Both the position numbers and the translations under genes were made by a program. Shown here piece by piece: positions 16,646 to 25,058 of a stretch of DNA of 37,336 nt. Below the pieces are notes generated by a model, which saw nothing but the letters and a program-made list of their open reading frames with translations, was not told the origin of the DNA and searched no databases. Each line of letters begins with the position of its first letter. Position 1 is the first letter of the stretch. Source of the DNA: Lacihabitans sp. LS3-19 (lineage in GTDB: Bacteria; Bacteroidota; Bacteroidia; Cytophagales; Spirosomataceae); contig NZ_RJUA01000025.1 in NCBI RefSeq assembly GCF_024343575.1, positions 1 through 37,336 on the forward strand. Reading direction: 5' to 3'.

Positions 16646-17722
16646 TTACATTTTGGGTTCAAATTTTTTAAAGTCGTTTCCTATTCGTTTGTAAACTCCA
16701 TCATTATTTGTTCCAAGCCAAATCGTTCCTTTATTGTCTTGATAAATACTAATCAGCAAAACATCTTCTTTTCCATTGTTTATTTCAAAATTCGAGAGCG
16801 TTTTTCCATCATACTTCCAAACACCGCCACCATAAGTCGTCATCCATAAATTTCCGTTTTCATCTGCTATTCCAGCGTTGAAGTAAAGTATTTTATCTTT
16901 TACAATTTCTTTGGGTAACTCGACAGCTTTCATTTTTTCATATCCATTTGGTAAGTCTGGAGCAATTCTATATTTACTATAAAAATTACTTAACCAATAA
17001 TTCCCGTCTTTGTCTTGAATCATTGAGCGTACACCTGGAACTCTCCCGTCCGGAAGAGTTGAAAGTTCCTTTTCTCCAAACCATAAAAATATTTCACCGT
17101 CAAAACGAAAAGCACCAGCACTTTCAGTACCAAACCAAACATTTCCAGCCTTGTCTTTGTTGACTCCGAATACAGCATAAGGGTTATTGTTATTTCCTTG
17201 AGAAGTGTTTCTTCCAAATGCTTTTTTTAGGTCTTTTCTCGGTAATTCTAACTCATAAAGAGATTTGCCGTCAAAACGGTAAAGGTCGTTTAAATATCCA
17301 AACCACAAATCATTTGGCTGAAGTTTCCATTCGTTGTTAGAGGATTTAACGGGTTTTAATGTTATGAATTCTGTTCCCGTATATTTACTAATGCCTTTGG
17401 CTGTCATAATAATTATATTGCCAGCACTATCTTCTTGTATTCCACGAATCGAGTTATTGACCAATCCGTCTTTTGTCGTGAACTGCGTAATTATCGTCTT
17501 GTCAAACTTGTATATGCCATTTCCGTTGCTACCAAACCAATAATTATCTTTTGAATCTTGAAATATTCTCCAAATTTGATCGTCAAGTTCAGAAACTACT
17601 TTTCCAAATTCATGAGATTTAATTTCAGCCTGTTCAGATTCAGATTTCAATTGACCATTGCAAGAGGCTAAGATATTTGAAATAAGAATTACAAGGACAA
17701 TTTTCACTGTATTTAGGGTCAT
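16646..17722 (-). CDS. Two-component regulator propeller lipoprotein without kinase
   Basis: 358 residues. The lipoprotein signal ends in LASC at about residue 20. The rest consists only of propeller repeats: IFQDSKDNYWFGSNGNGIYKF, GNVWFGTESAGAFRFDG, DENGNLWMTTYGGGVWKYDG and DNKGTIWLGTNNDGVYKR. It resembles the sensor half of the kinase at 2806-6138 but lacks the Y_Y_Y, membrane and kinase parts. It may bind a ligand at the membrane or work with another sensor. It lies as a single gene between attC-like sites. Confidence 0.85.
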   Translation of the reverse strand: MTLNTVKIVLVILISNILASCNGQLKSESEQAEIKSHEFGKVVSELDDQIWRIFQDSKDNYWFGSNGNGIYKFDKTIITQFTTKDGLVNNSIRGIQEDSAGNIIIMTAKGISKYTGTEFITLKPVKSSNNEWKLQPNDLWFGYLNDLYRFDGKSLYELELPRKDLKKAFGRNTSQGNNNNPYAVFGVNKDKAGNVWFGTESAGAFRFDGEIFLWFGEKELSTLPDGRVPGVRSMIQDKDGNYWLSNFYSKYRIAPDLPNGYEKMKAVELPKEIVKDKILYFNAGIADENGNLWMTTYGGGVWKYDGKTLSNFEINNGKEDVLLISIYQDNKGTIWLGTNNDGVYKRIGNDFKKFEPKM

Positions 17723-17743
17723 TTTGTTTTTCTCTTTTTAGTT

Positions 17744-17880
17744 GTATTTAACGAGTTAGCTAAGAAACGTGGGAATTTCGAAGTACGTTTCTGTCCGCCC
17801 GTGACGAACTAAACTACGAAGTTCTATGCTAGCTTTCAGTACGTTTCTCCCCATGTTTTCTTAGGTTTTGTTGGCAAACG
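17744..17880. repeat. attC-like palindrome
   Basis: CTAAGAAACGTGGGAA (17760-17775) pairs with TCCCCATGTTTTCTTAG (17848-17864). GTTGGCAAACG (17870-17880) is the left-hand half-site in coding orientation and overlaps the last codons of the neighbouring gene. GAGTTAGC lies at the other edge. The arms end in a loop of about 70 bases with a secondary ACGTTTCTG / CAGTACGTTTC similarity. Confidence 0.65.
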
Positions 17881-18361
17881 TTTTTATTTCATTCTTATAA
17901 GATTTTACATTCTCTTCGAGGGTAGAAGTCCTTTGATTAAATTGGTTTTGTTCAAAAACTAAAAGATCAATGTCCGTCAAGCCTTGAGGGCCATGGTTAT
18001 TCTCTGTTACATAAAGACCATTTCCAAGTTTAATATAAGTGGATTTATCCTCATCTACTTCGTCCTCATAGTAACAAAAGAGAATGTCTTGAATCGTTTG
18101 ATTTAATAGAAGCTTTCTTGTTTTTGGATTCAGTTCGGTTCCGTTTTCAAAACAAGCTTGGTAGTAGTCAATATTGTCTTCAGTCAAATTGTATAGAACA
18201 TCATTATTATAACGAGGAATTCCAATGATTTGTCCAGATTCAAGTTTTAAGTAACAATAGAACTCTTGCAGACCATATTCATTAGACTGTTTAAACTGAA
18301 ATCTAATGTCTACTATCAATTGACCGATTAAATCCAAGAGTTTTACTGTTTCTGTTTTCAT
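17861..18361 (-). CDS. Unknown cytoplasmic protein (166 aa)
   Basis: No family is recognised. The protein is acidic, has no signal peptide or membrane helix, and contains YCYLKLESGQIIGIPRYN and a D-E-V-D-E-D patch. The ATG at 18361 is chosen. A frame-compatible TTG at 18376 lies inside the attC-like half-site (GTTGGCA) and is probably spurious. The stop codon at 17861-17863 and the last four codons lie inside the next attC-like palindrome. The gene therefore fills its unit completely, from one half-site to the other. A toxin/immunity or metabolic role cannot be judged. Confidence 0.7.
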   Translation of the reverse strand: MKTETVKLLDLIGQLIVDIRFQFKQSNEYGLQEFYCYLKLESGQIIGIPRYNNDVLYNLTEDNIDYYQACFENGTELNPKTRKLLLNQTIQDILFCYYEDEVDEDKSTYIKLGNGLYVTENNHGPQGLTDIDLLVFEQNQFNQRTSTLEENVKSYKNEIKTFANKT

Positions 18362-18364
18362 TTT

Positions 18365-18506
18365 AATGTTTGCCAACGTTCAGGGCTTTTGGCAGGTGGG
18401 GAAATAGAATTCCTTATGCTCAGCCTTAGTACAAATGTATATTAAAGTTCCTAATGTTCAATCACTTCCATCAGCCCCACTTGACACAAGGACATGTTAT
18501 GTGGCG
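18365..18506. repeat. attC-like palindrome
   Basis: CTTTTGGCAGGTGGGG (18386-18401) pairs with CCCCACTTGACACAAGG (18475-18491), with mismatches only in the middle. Half-sites are TGTTTGCCAAC (18367-18377) and GTTATGTGGCG (18496-18506). The loop is about 70 bases. Confidence 0.65.
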
Positions 18507-18511
18507 TTTTC

Positions 18512-19147
18512 CTATTTTCCATCTGTGGTGCCTGTATTTAGATTAAAGTTATTATCGAAACCAACTTTCCAGTCAATCGAGTCAGGATAATATTTTTTGT
18601 TCTCAATTTTTGCAGTCGTAACATACTTCTCTTCTTCAGTCCAGTTACGAATGTTATATCTAATTATTTTTTTTGATTTAAAATACTCAGTAATTATTTT
18701 AAATGCTTGATTTCTTATAGTGTCTGTTGGTGAAGAAATAGATGCAAAAAAATGTGGGTCTGATGCTATTGAGTCAGAAATTGAAGTCGCCAAAAATTGA
18801 TGCAAAGTGCTTATGTTTATTTTAGTCAACCTATCTGGAGTTAAGAAAACTCTTGGTGGTTTTGTATCGTCAATTCCAGTTCCACAAAAACTATAAATTT
18901 GTTGAGTGTTAAAATAAAATATTGAATTTTCGAGAAGTATAAAATTAAAATTTCCATAAAAAGTTGTCGGAGGAGGCGGTGGAGCCGGTTGAACATCACC
19001 TTGGTCTTGAACTGTAATTGTTGGGTGCTTAACTATATAATATACTTCAATTACATTGTCTTGCCTAGTCGAGCAGCCAAACATTAAAAAACTATATGTC
19101 AATATTGTGAAAATCTTAGTCAATGTTGTATTATTAAAATGACGCAC
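18512..19147 (-). CDS. Unknown lipoprotein (up to 211 aa)
   Basis: No known domain. A hydrophobic signal ends in the lipobox LMFGC, and a short Pro-rich stretch (P-A-P-P-P-P-P-T) follows at about residue 55. The body is hydrophilic with several Tyr and Lys. The GTG start at 19147 lies within the attC-like half-site; a TTG at 19123 would give a more typical short signal (TKIFTILTYSFLMFGC). The stop is followed within 10 bp by the next half-site. A host-surface or self-protection role is possible but not supported. Confidence 0.65.
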   Translation of the reverse strand: MRHFNNTTLTKIFTILTYSFLMFGCSTRQDNVIEVYYIVKHPTITVQDQGDVQPAPPPPPTTFYGNFNFILLENSIFYFNTQQIYSFCGTGIDDTKPPRVFLTPDRLTKINISTLHQFLATSISDSIASDPHFFASISSPTDTIRNQAFKIITEYFKSKKIIRYNIRNWTEEEKYVTTAKIENKKYYPDSIDWKVGFDNNFNLNTGTTDGK

Positions 19148-19283
19148 ATCGTTTTGCAGCTACAAGAAGTTGGCGATTTCGAAGACGAAAACTGTCTGCC
19201 ACAACTGAACTTGATACGAAGCACAAAGCTTCATTTAACCACTGAACCGCCAATTTCTTGTAGGTGCTGTTAGCACCAGTAGT
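19141..19283. repeat. attC-like palindrome
   Basis: GCAGCTACAAGAAGTTGGCG (19156-19175) pairs with CGCCAATTTCTTGTAGGTGC (19248-19267), about 17 of 20 positions. Half-site GTTAGCACCAGTAGT lies at 19269-19283. The loop carries CAGACAGTTT-type sequence also seen at 35806-35950. A 63-codon minus-strand frame here (19134-19325) is a by-product of the palindrome, not a gene. Confidence 0.7.
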
Positions 19284-19284
19284 T

Positions 19285-19944
19285 CTATTCATTCTCAAAT
19301 TTTTTACCTGTCGCATAAATGTCAAATGTCAGTTCAAGTCCAAGCTTTGAAAGTCGATTAATTATTTCATTGTCAATGTATAATCCTGTGAAATTTCCAT
19401 TACCTATGTGGTAAACAATTGTTACGAATATGTCTTTGGTACTTGTCTGTCTCGAAAGCTCTTTTATTCCTTCAATGTCTGTTTCGAAAATGTCCAATAA
19501 GTAATTTAGTTTCCTTTCAATTCGTCCTGGTTCTGAAAAGGTTTCAAATTCAAGTCCGTTGTATGTGTATTCAAATTTTCCATTTGAAAAAAAGTCCCCT
19601 TTTGTAATTGTATTGGTTGGTTTAATAGAAGTAATTTTCAATAACTCTTGTATTGTCAAATCCTCCGAAGTCGGCATAAAACTAATTCTAACAAATGGAA
19701 AAGCGTCTACACCAATTATTTCAATTTTGTCTGCCGTGTCAAAAACAAATTCAAGATAAAAGCTTTCATTCTTTACTTCTATAAATGCTGTCGCTTGATT
19801 ATGATTTTCGTCAAAGTCGATTTTTGCAATTTTAGGTTTGTTGTCTTCGTATTCGACTTCCAATATTTTTAAATACTGTCGTGTCATCTCAAAAGTCGGA
19901 TTGAGAAGTTCGTCAGTAATTATGTTGGTTATTGTTGTCGTCAT
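19285..19944 (-). CDS. Unknown cytoplasmic protein (219 aa)
   Basis: No family is recognised. It has no signal peptide or membrane helix and alternates predicted strands (AFIEVKNESFYLEFVFDTADK, FVTIVYHIGNGNFTG). An alternative upstream start (20013) would add 23 residues read from the attC-like palindrome, so the ATG at 19944 (MTTTITN) is chosen; it is six bases from the GTTAGCACC half-site. The stop is two bases from the matching half-site at the other end. There is no room for a normal promoter between half-site and start codon, so expression must come from within or beyond the palindrome. Confidence 0.7.
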   Translation of the reverse strand: MTTTITNIITDELLNPTFEMTRQYLKILEVEYEDNKPKIAKIDFDENHNQATAFIEVKNESFYLEFVFDTADKIEIIGVDAFPFVRISFMPTSEDLTIQELLKITSIKPTNTITKGDFFSNGKFEYTYNGLEFETFSEPGRIERKLNYLLDIFETDIEGIKELSRQTSTKDIFVTIVYHIGNGNFTGLYIDNEIINRLSKLGLELTFDIYATGKKFENE

Positions 19945-20090
19945 ACTATTGGTGCTAACGGTTAGTATATGAAAAGTAGGCGATCTTGAAGCACTAAATT
20001 TTCGGTTAAGCACAAAGATTGATGCAATCCAAAAGGCTTGATTTCACTACTATTTCGCCTATTTTTTATATACATTGTTACCTGCAGGCT
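19945..20090. repeat. attC-like palindrome (best example)
   Basis: GTATATGAAAAGTAGGCGA (19965-19983) pairs with TCGCCTATTTTTTATATAC (20055-20073), about 16 of 19. The half-sites are GGTGCTAAC (19951-19959) and GTTACCTGCAGGC (20077-20089). The loop carries AAATTTTCGGTTAA, similar to the loops at 14075-14212 and 35806-35950. It spans from the TPR gene stop codon to the start of the next gene, with nothing else in between. Confidence 0.72.
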
Positions 20091-20999
20091 TTATTTACAT
20101 TTTTCATTTATTCGTTCTTGAGCATAATCAGCTCCTAATTCCTTCGCTTTTTTCCAATTCTCACAAGCTTCTAATTTTTTCCCTTGGTTGAATTTCGTGT
20201 TACCAATATTAAAATATGTCATAGCGTCATTTGGCTTTAATTCTAAAGCTTTTTCATAATCAGTCAAAGCTCCTTCATAGTCGCCATTTTCGTCTTTTAC
20301 GGTTCCACGATTTACGATTGCATCTATAAAGTCAGGTGCGATTTCAATGGCTTTATCATAGTCGGCTATCGAGGATTTCCAAGTATAAAGCTCATTTTTT
20401 ACTATTGCTCTTGAATAATAGGCATTCGGGTCTTTTGGATTGATTTTGATGCAAATTGTCCAATTAAGAATTGCTCCACTTAAATCTCCGGAATTATAGC
20501 AGTCAAGTCCTTTGTTGAAATAAAAGTCTTCTTTTTCTTTATTGAAATTGGGAAATTTTTGATTTTTCGGGTCAAATGGTGCTCCATAACCGTCAAGTTT
20601 TGCATCAAATTCATAACCTCTTTTGTACATATCCAAACCCCAGTAAAGTAAGTTGTCATCCGTAATTGGTATTTCATTAGTTTCTCCATTCAATTCCCAA
20701 AGTCCTTTGTTTATTTTCTTTAAGGATTTGATTTCATAAGGATAATGTTCTTTTATAAATTCTTGAAGTTTTTCAAGTTTTTCTTTAGAGTTGGAAACAA
20801 AATGGAAGTCAAATTTTGCTAATGAAAAATCACTCACCCCACTTTTTTGCATCCTGTCGAATACATCTTGAGCAGAAACCATTTCTTTTCCGAAATTTTC
20901 TGTGAATTGTTCCCAAGTAATGAATTTTTCCTCATTCTTATTTTGTCCCCAACTTGTTAGAAATTTCAGCATTAATATTATTATCAAAAGGTTTCTCAT
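20091..20999 (-). CDS. Secreted tetratricopeptide-repeat protein
   Basis: 302 residues. The signal peptide covers about 1-18. The region to about residue 160 has no known domain (KFDFHFVSNSKEKLEKLQEF). Three or more TPR units follow (about 165-295): FNKGLDCYNSGDLSGAILNW, AYYSRAIVKNELYTWKSSIADYDKAIEI, AIVNRGTVKDENGDYEGALTDYEKALEL and TYFNIGNTKFNQGKKLEACENW. A protein-interaction role in the periplasm is likely. The stop codon is directly followed by the half-site GCCTGCAGGTAAC, and GTTACCTGCAAGC lies just before the start. Confidence 0.85.
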   Translation of the reverse strand: MRNLLIIILMLKFLTSWGQNKNEEKFITWEQFTENFGKEMVSAQDVFDRMQKSGVSDFSLAKFDFHFVSNSKEKLEKLQEFIKEHYPYEIKSLKKINKGLWELNGETNEIPITDDNLLYWGLDMYKRGYEFDAKLDGYGAPFDPKNQKFPNFNKEKEDFYFNKGLDCYNSGDLSGAILNWTICIKINPKDPNAYYSRAIVKNELYTWKSSIADYDKAIEIAPDFIDAIVNRGTVKDENGDYEGALTDYEKALELKPNDAMTYFNIGNTKFNQGKKLEACENWKKAKELGADYAQERINEKCK

Positions 21000-21523
21000 T
21001 TCGTTTTTTCAGCTTGCAGGTAACATCTCGCTATCCGAATTTCCTTAACTTATTGCGTCTATATCCTATTGCGTCTATATCTTTTAGGTCAGATATTTAA
21101 AATACGCAGGAACTTGTTAATACTTATCCAAAAATATCAAAGATTTCTTGAAGTTCCTATTTGATAAAAAAAATGAAGTCAAACTGCTCATTTTATGAAA
21201 TATGTTTGAGTAAAAAACTATTCTCCTTTAATAAAATATTAAGGTGGGGGCTTGACAAAATTGATTTGCTCTTGCTTATTATCAGCTAATTGAATTTATA
21301 TTTTAGAAATTCACTCTTTAAAATTCTTTTGGGCTTGATTTTCAAATATTTCCTCAAAACTGTGAAATAGTCCTAACTAAAAGCTTTAAAATATTCACCT
21401 CAATTTCCTTTTAAAATCACAAGCTGCTAGTCAAAACAAATGATACAAATAAAACCTAAACGATCCATTTCGTGTTTTTGAAATAAAGCAATACTTTTGA
21501 AGAGCAAATTTTAACTAAAACAA
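21000..21523. other. Intergenic region with a 16-bp tandem repeat
   Basis: It contains the half-site at 21012-21024 and two direct copies of TATTGCGTCTATATC (21051-21065 and 21067-21081). The rest is AT-rich with no gene. TACTTTTG at 21492-21499 resembles a -7 box for msrA, but no well-spaced TTG element is seen. Confidence 0.6.
21012..21024. repeat. Unpaired cassette half-site (right edge of the central array)
   Basis: GCTTGCAGGTAAC at 21012-21024 is the near-perfect inverted copy of GTTACCTGCAGGC (20077-20089) on the far side of the TPR gene (12 of 13). No palindromic partner arm can be recognised to its right, so it may mark the edge of the array or a decayed attC-like site. Confidence 0.5.
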
Positions 21524-22015
21524 ATGAGCAACATAAAAAAAGCATACATAGCAGGTGGCTGTTTCTGGGGAATGGAAGACCTTTTTAGAGTTAGAAAAGG
21601 AATCATAGACACCGAAGTAGGCTATATAGGAGGGCAAAACGACCATCCTAATTACCGCAATCACCCCGGCCATGCCGAAGGCATTGAGCTCACTTATGAT
21701 GCCGAGGAGACTTCTTTCCGTGAGATTCTAGATTACTTTTTCAGAATCCACAATCCTACTACGGTTGATCGCCAAGGAAATGACATAGGCTCAAGTTATA
21801 GATCGGCCATTTTTATACAAAATGAAGAGGAGCAAAAGACTGCTGAAGAGGTCATCAAAATTGTAAATGCATCAAAAAGATGGGATGGCGATGCCGTAAC
21901 AACTTTGGAGCCTATCGCAACATTTTGGCCAGCTGAGCCTGAGCATCAAGATTACTTGGTAAGGAATCCGAATGGCTACACCTGTCATTTTGAGCGTTTT
22001 GGGAGTTTTCTTTAA
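21524..22015 (+). CDS. msrA: Peptide-methionine (S)-S-oxide reductase
   Basis: 163 residues, the standard length of a single-domain MsrA. The active-site motif GGCFWG has C13 as the nucleophile. Other family signatures are [49 protein letters not shown] and [14 protein letters not shown]. It reduces the S-epimer of methionine sulfoxide in proteins using thioredoxin. It is on the plus strand, against the surrounding array, and has its own terminator, so it looks like resident chromosomal DNA rather than a cassette. Confidence 0.96.
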   Translation: MSNIKKAYIAGGCFWGMEDLFRVRKGIIDTEVGYIGGQNDHPNYRNHPGHAEGIELTYDAEETSFREILDYFFRIHNPTTVDRQGNDIGSSYRSAIFIQNEEEQKTAEEVIKIVNASKRWDGDAVTTLEPIATFWPAEPEHQDYLVRNPNGYTCHFERFGSFL

Positions 22016-22138
22016 AATTCCCGAAGTCAAATTGTAAAGTAATAGTATTCAAAAGTCAAAAAAACACCATATTTGATAAGGTCCAATTGCATCCTCAAAG
22101 AATCTTGAATGTGAAAGATGTTCCTGAAAATTCAAAAA

Positions 22139-22180
22139 AAAATAGGCCGTCTCAATATGTAAAATGAGACGGTCTATTTT
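22139..22180. terminator. Strong bidirectional hairpin terminator
   Basis: AAAATAGGCCGTCTCA (22139-22154) pairs with TGAGACGGTCTATTTT (22165-22180), 15 of 16, around a 10-base loop. A-runs precede it and T-rich sequence follows, so it can stop transcription in both directions. It is about 125 bp downstream of msrA. Confidence 0.7.
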
Positions 22181-22519
22181 GATTTAACACTAATTATTTA
22201 GATTTTATTATTTTTAAAATTCAATCAAACCTCGGCTGTAGAGTTTTATTTATAAATCAGCCATTTTAGCTGATTTTCTTTTAATGAAAGTTTATAATTC
22301 AGAATTCCAATATTTTCATCCAAAGACAGATAAATGTCTTAATTTTAATAATTGACATTTATGGGTAATGTATTGGTTTGTAGTGTTTTGTGTTTTTTTT
22401 TTGAGAGTTGGGTGGTCTTTTTTGGTCCATAAAATTCTATCTGAATATTCTACTTGATAAAAGAATTAAACGAAATTCAATTAATTTCTATTCCAAAAAT
22501 ATAACTTCTATCCGTCTTT

Positions 22520-22745
22520 TTCTGAAATATCAAAAAATGTAAATCAGAGTAAAAACCTCCCTCAAAAAGTATTCAAAAAACCTGACGAAAACCACATAGT
22601 GAGTAGCGTAAAACCTTTCTAATGTAAAAACTTTAGTAAGGTCACTCAGCTGTCCTTAGCAATCCCGAAATTTTTCAAGAGGTTTCAAACTAACTGTTTG
22701 AATTCCTTAATTGTGCCAAACGAAACCTTGGTTTTTACCTTCTTT
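22520..22745 (-). mobile_element. Decayed left-end relic of the IS110-family element
   Basis: It aligns by eye to the left-end part of the better copies. ATCAGAGTAAAAACCTCCCTC and CTCAAAAAGT are followed by GACGAAAACCACATAG, then AATCCCGAAA...AGAGGTTTC, and finally TTGTGCCAAACGAAACC (compare TTGTGCCGAACGAAGCC at 32784-32800). No transposase-derived part was recognised to its left. It lies directly after the serine hydrolase gene in coding orientation. Confidence 0.5.
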
Positions 22746-22766
22746 TTTGTTTAAATATGGTATAAA

Positions 22767-24449
22767 CTACCTTATTTTCTTCCCTTCCATTTTCCTTCCT
22801 CCTTGAGAAAAAGTTAGACTTTTTACAGTACCATTAGTATCTATATTAAAAACAACTTGGGCATCTATCTCTTTGATTAAAAAAATATGCTCAGTTTCAG
22901 CGAAAAGCTCAACAGTTGGTTGTCCTGTCGTTTTTGCAAAAATGCGGTCATTTTGCTTTTCAATCTCAATCTGAAATGACGGCTGTAGTTCATAAACACC
23001 AACATATTTTATCAGAGTTTCTTCTGCCAAAGTTATGGTTTCCCTTTCTGATGCTGGCTTTGTGTCAGTTTCAGTACCAATGCTTTTTTCGATACGGTCA
23101 GCGAATAGAACGTGTTTTTTGCCATCTTTTAACGAAAAATTGTAATTGGCAAAAAGGTCTTCAAACATAAATTCATTTTCTGAGAGAGGAAATAGTTTTA
23201 TAGGACGTCCACCTTCACGTTTACTCTGAAGCATACCGTTTTCGTAAGTAATAAATCGAATAACATCTTCAAATTGATAAGCCCCGACCCACTGATTAAA
23301 CTGCTTTTCGGAAAGTTTTATGGGGGTTTTATCTACTATGGGCTTACCTAATAGTACAGATACAGATTTGAGGTTATGGGTTTCAGGGCCTTTGCCATCA
23401 TCAAGATTAGTCAATACGATTGCATAAATCCCTCTATCAGGCACATAAATACCAGAAGCGGAAAAGCCATTGATACCTCCAGTGTGTTCAAGAGTTGTTA
23501 TACCTGAAATTTCATTTATAAACCAGCCGTACCCATAATTGTTATTCTTTCCGTTGGTTAAGGTGTGATTTGTAAAAGCTAATCGCTTGCTTTTTTCAGA
23601 AATAAGTGTGTTGTTTTGGATAGCTTTATTCCACAAAAACATATCGTCAACTGTGGACATCAACGAACCTGCAGCATAAGGAATAGTCGTGCTCATATAC
23701 TCTGGATTTTCGTAGGTGCCTTCATAGAATTGGTAGCCATTTGCCCTATCAGTAATAATTCTATAACTATTACCATAATACGAATTTTTCATTCCGAGTT
23801 TGTCAAAGATATTTTTTTGTATAAAATCCCCATAGCTCATACCTGATATTTTTTCTATGATATAGCCCAGAAGGACATAGCCTGAATTGCTATATTCATA
23901 CTTTTCACCGGGGTTAAATTCCAAAGACAAGTTTTTGAAACTGCTGATAATTTCTAAGGGAGTCATATCCAACCGAGTTTTAGTTCTAAATTCAGGCAAA
24001 TTGGTGTAACTCACGATACCAGAGGTATGATTGAGCAAATGGTGTATGGCAATTTCATTACCTCTTGGGTAGTCTGAAATATATGTCGACAAAGGATCTT
24101 GCAGACTGAGTTTGGCTTGTTCTAGAAGCATCAAAATTGATACACTTGTAAATTGCTTGGTAATAGAAGCCAACTGCAAAACATTTTCGGGTTTCATTGG
24201 CACTTTTAATTCTAAATTAGCCATACCAAAAGCCTTTCTATAAAGAATCTTATCGTTTTCGGCAATCAAAATAGTTGCACCGGGCGAATTGATTGGGTAT
24301 GCCTGGTTGAAAATGGAATCAATTTTTGTTTCTATTCCCTTTGTGAATGCTACACTCAAAGTTGATTTGTCAGTAGCGGAAACCTTCTTTCCTTGCCCGA
24401 ACATTATTTGAGCAAATAAAAATGCTATAAATGTTATTGTATATTTCAT
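22767..24449 (-). CDS. Exported serine hydrolase, beta-lactamase fold with C-terminal extension
   Basis: 560 residues with a signal peptide (about 1-19). The catalytic S95-I-T-K98, Y186-S-N188 and H322-T-G324 motifs are all present, as expected for the PF00144 family. Residues about 375-560 form a beta-rich extension with two similar halves (QFNQWVGAYQFED and LIKYVGVYELQP), the lipocalin-like domain often attached to such hydrolases. Probable role: periplasmic peptidase or esterase. An IS110-type relic lies at its 3' side. Confidence 0.92.
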   Translation of the reverse strand: MKYTITFIAFLFAQIMFGQGKKVSATDKSTLSVAFTKGIETKIDSIFNQAYPINSPGATILIAENDKILYRKAFGMANLELKVPMKPENVLQLASITKQFTSVSILMLLEQAKLSLQDPLSTYISDYPRGNEIAIHHLLNHTSGIVSYTNLPEFRTKTRLDMTPLEIISSFKNLSLEFNPGEKYEYSNSGYVLLGYIIEKISGMSYGDFIQKNIFDKLGMKNSYYGNSYRIITDRANGYQFYEGTYENPEYMSTTIPYAAGSLMSTVDDMFLWNKAIQNNTLISEKSKRLAFTNHTLTNGKNNNYGYGWFINEISGITTLEHTGGINGFSASGIYVPDRGIYAIVLTNLDDGKGPETHNLKSVSVLLGKPIVDKTPIKLSEKQFNQWVGAYQFEDVIRFITYENGMLQSKREGGRPIKLFPLSENEFMFEDLFANYNFSLKDGKKHVLFADRIEKSIGTETDTKPASERETITLAEETLIKYVGVYELQPSFQIEIEKQNDRIFAKTTGQPTVELFAETEHIFLIKEIDAQVVFNIDTNGTVKSLTFSQGGRKMEGKKIR

Positions 24450-24577
24450 TGTATTTTGATTTTTAAATTTTAGTAAAAAAAGAGTTTAATTGCTATTTTA
24501 GGCAATGAGTTTCCATCCTCACCTTGTGAAGTTTAAATAAATTTGCGAAAAACAAGGTTTGATAAAAGCGGAGGGTT

Positions 24578-25018
24578 TTAACTTCTTAGGTAGAAGAAAT
24601 AAGCCAAATAACTCAGGCCAATGCTAAAAGCCATAATAGCTAAGGAATGAATATGAATGGGGGTAGTCAAATAAGTCATTATGAAACCTATTCCTATGCC
24701 ACAAAATAAAATAGCCAACTTAATAACCTCATTCTTTTGTTCTTCGTCATTTTTGTTTAATAAATAAGCCGATAACTGTTCCGCCATTCCTTTGTCTATT
24801 AGTTTGTTTTTTAAACGATATTCTAAAAAATACTTAATCAAAGAGATGATCATAAATACCAAAAAAATAATAAACAAAATAGGAAGTATAATTCCAGCTA
24901 TCGGTTCTGATGTCATAGGTTCCGAAGGGCTTGATTGAGTGGCTGTTATTGTTTTGTTTTGTGCAAAAGCCTGAACTGTTGCCAGTAAAATTAGTAAACC
25001 TATTTTTGATTTTTTCAT
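24578..25018 (-). CDS. DUF6249-like small membrane protein
   Basis: 146 residues. A signal-like N-terminus (about 1-19) is followed by a membrane helix (about 43-65), a basic/amphipathic linker (YRLKNKLIDKGMAEQLSAYLL) and two further helices near the C-terminus. This layout is that of the DUF6249 family often found next to ECF sigma and anti-sigma genes. It follows the anti-sigma gene by 40 bp and is probably in the same operon. Molecular role unknown. Confidence 0.7.
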   Translation of the reverse strand: MKKSKIGLLILLATVQAFAQNKTITATQSSPSEPMTSEPIAGIILPILFIIFLVFMIISLIKYFLEYRLKNKLIDKGMAEQLSAYLLNKNDEEQKNEVIKLAILFCGIGIGFIMTYLTTPIHIHSLAIMAFSIGLSYLAYFFYLRS

Positions 25019-25058
25019 TTCTAATTTGATTTTGAATTATACCCTATTAGACAGCCTA

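Larger units (their letters stand above)
22016..22766. other. Gene-free region between msrA and the serine hydrolase
   Basis: It holds the terminator at 22139-22180 and the IS110-type relic at 22520-22745. The stretch between them (22181-22520) is AT-rich, with T-runs around 22389-22400, and shows no gene. Confidence 0.6.

Noticed and set aside
19134..19325. 63-codon minus-strand frame
   Set aside because: Also a by-product of a palindrome between two real genes.
12377..20999. A classical operon of co-regulated genes
   Set aside because: All genes are on one strand, but each pair is separated by a palindrome and the products share no pathway; co-transcription may still occur but does not explain the structure.
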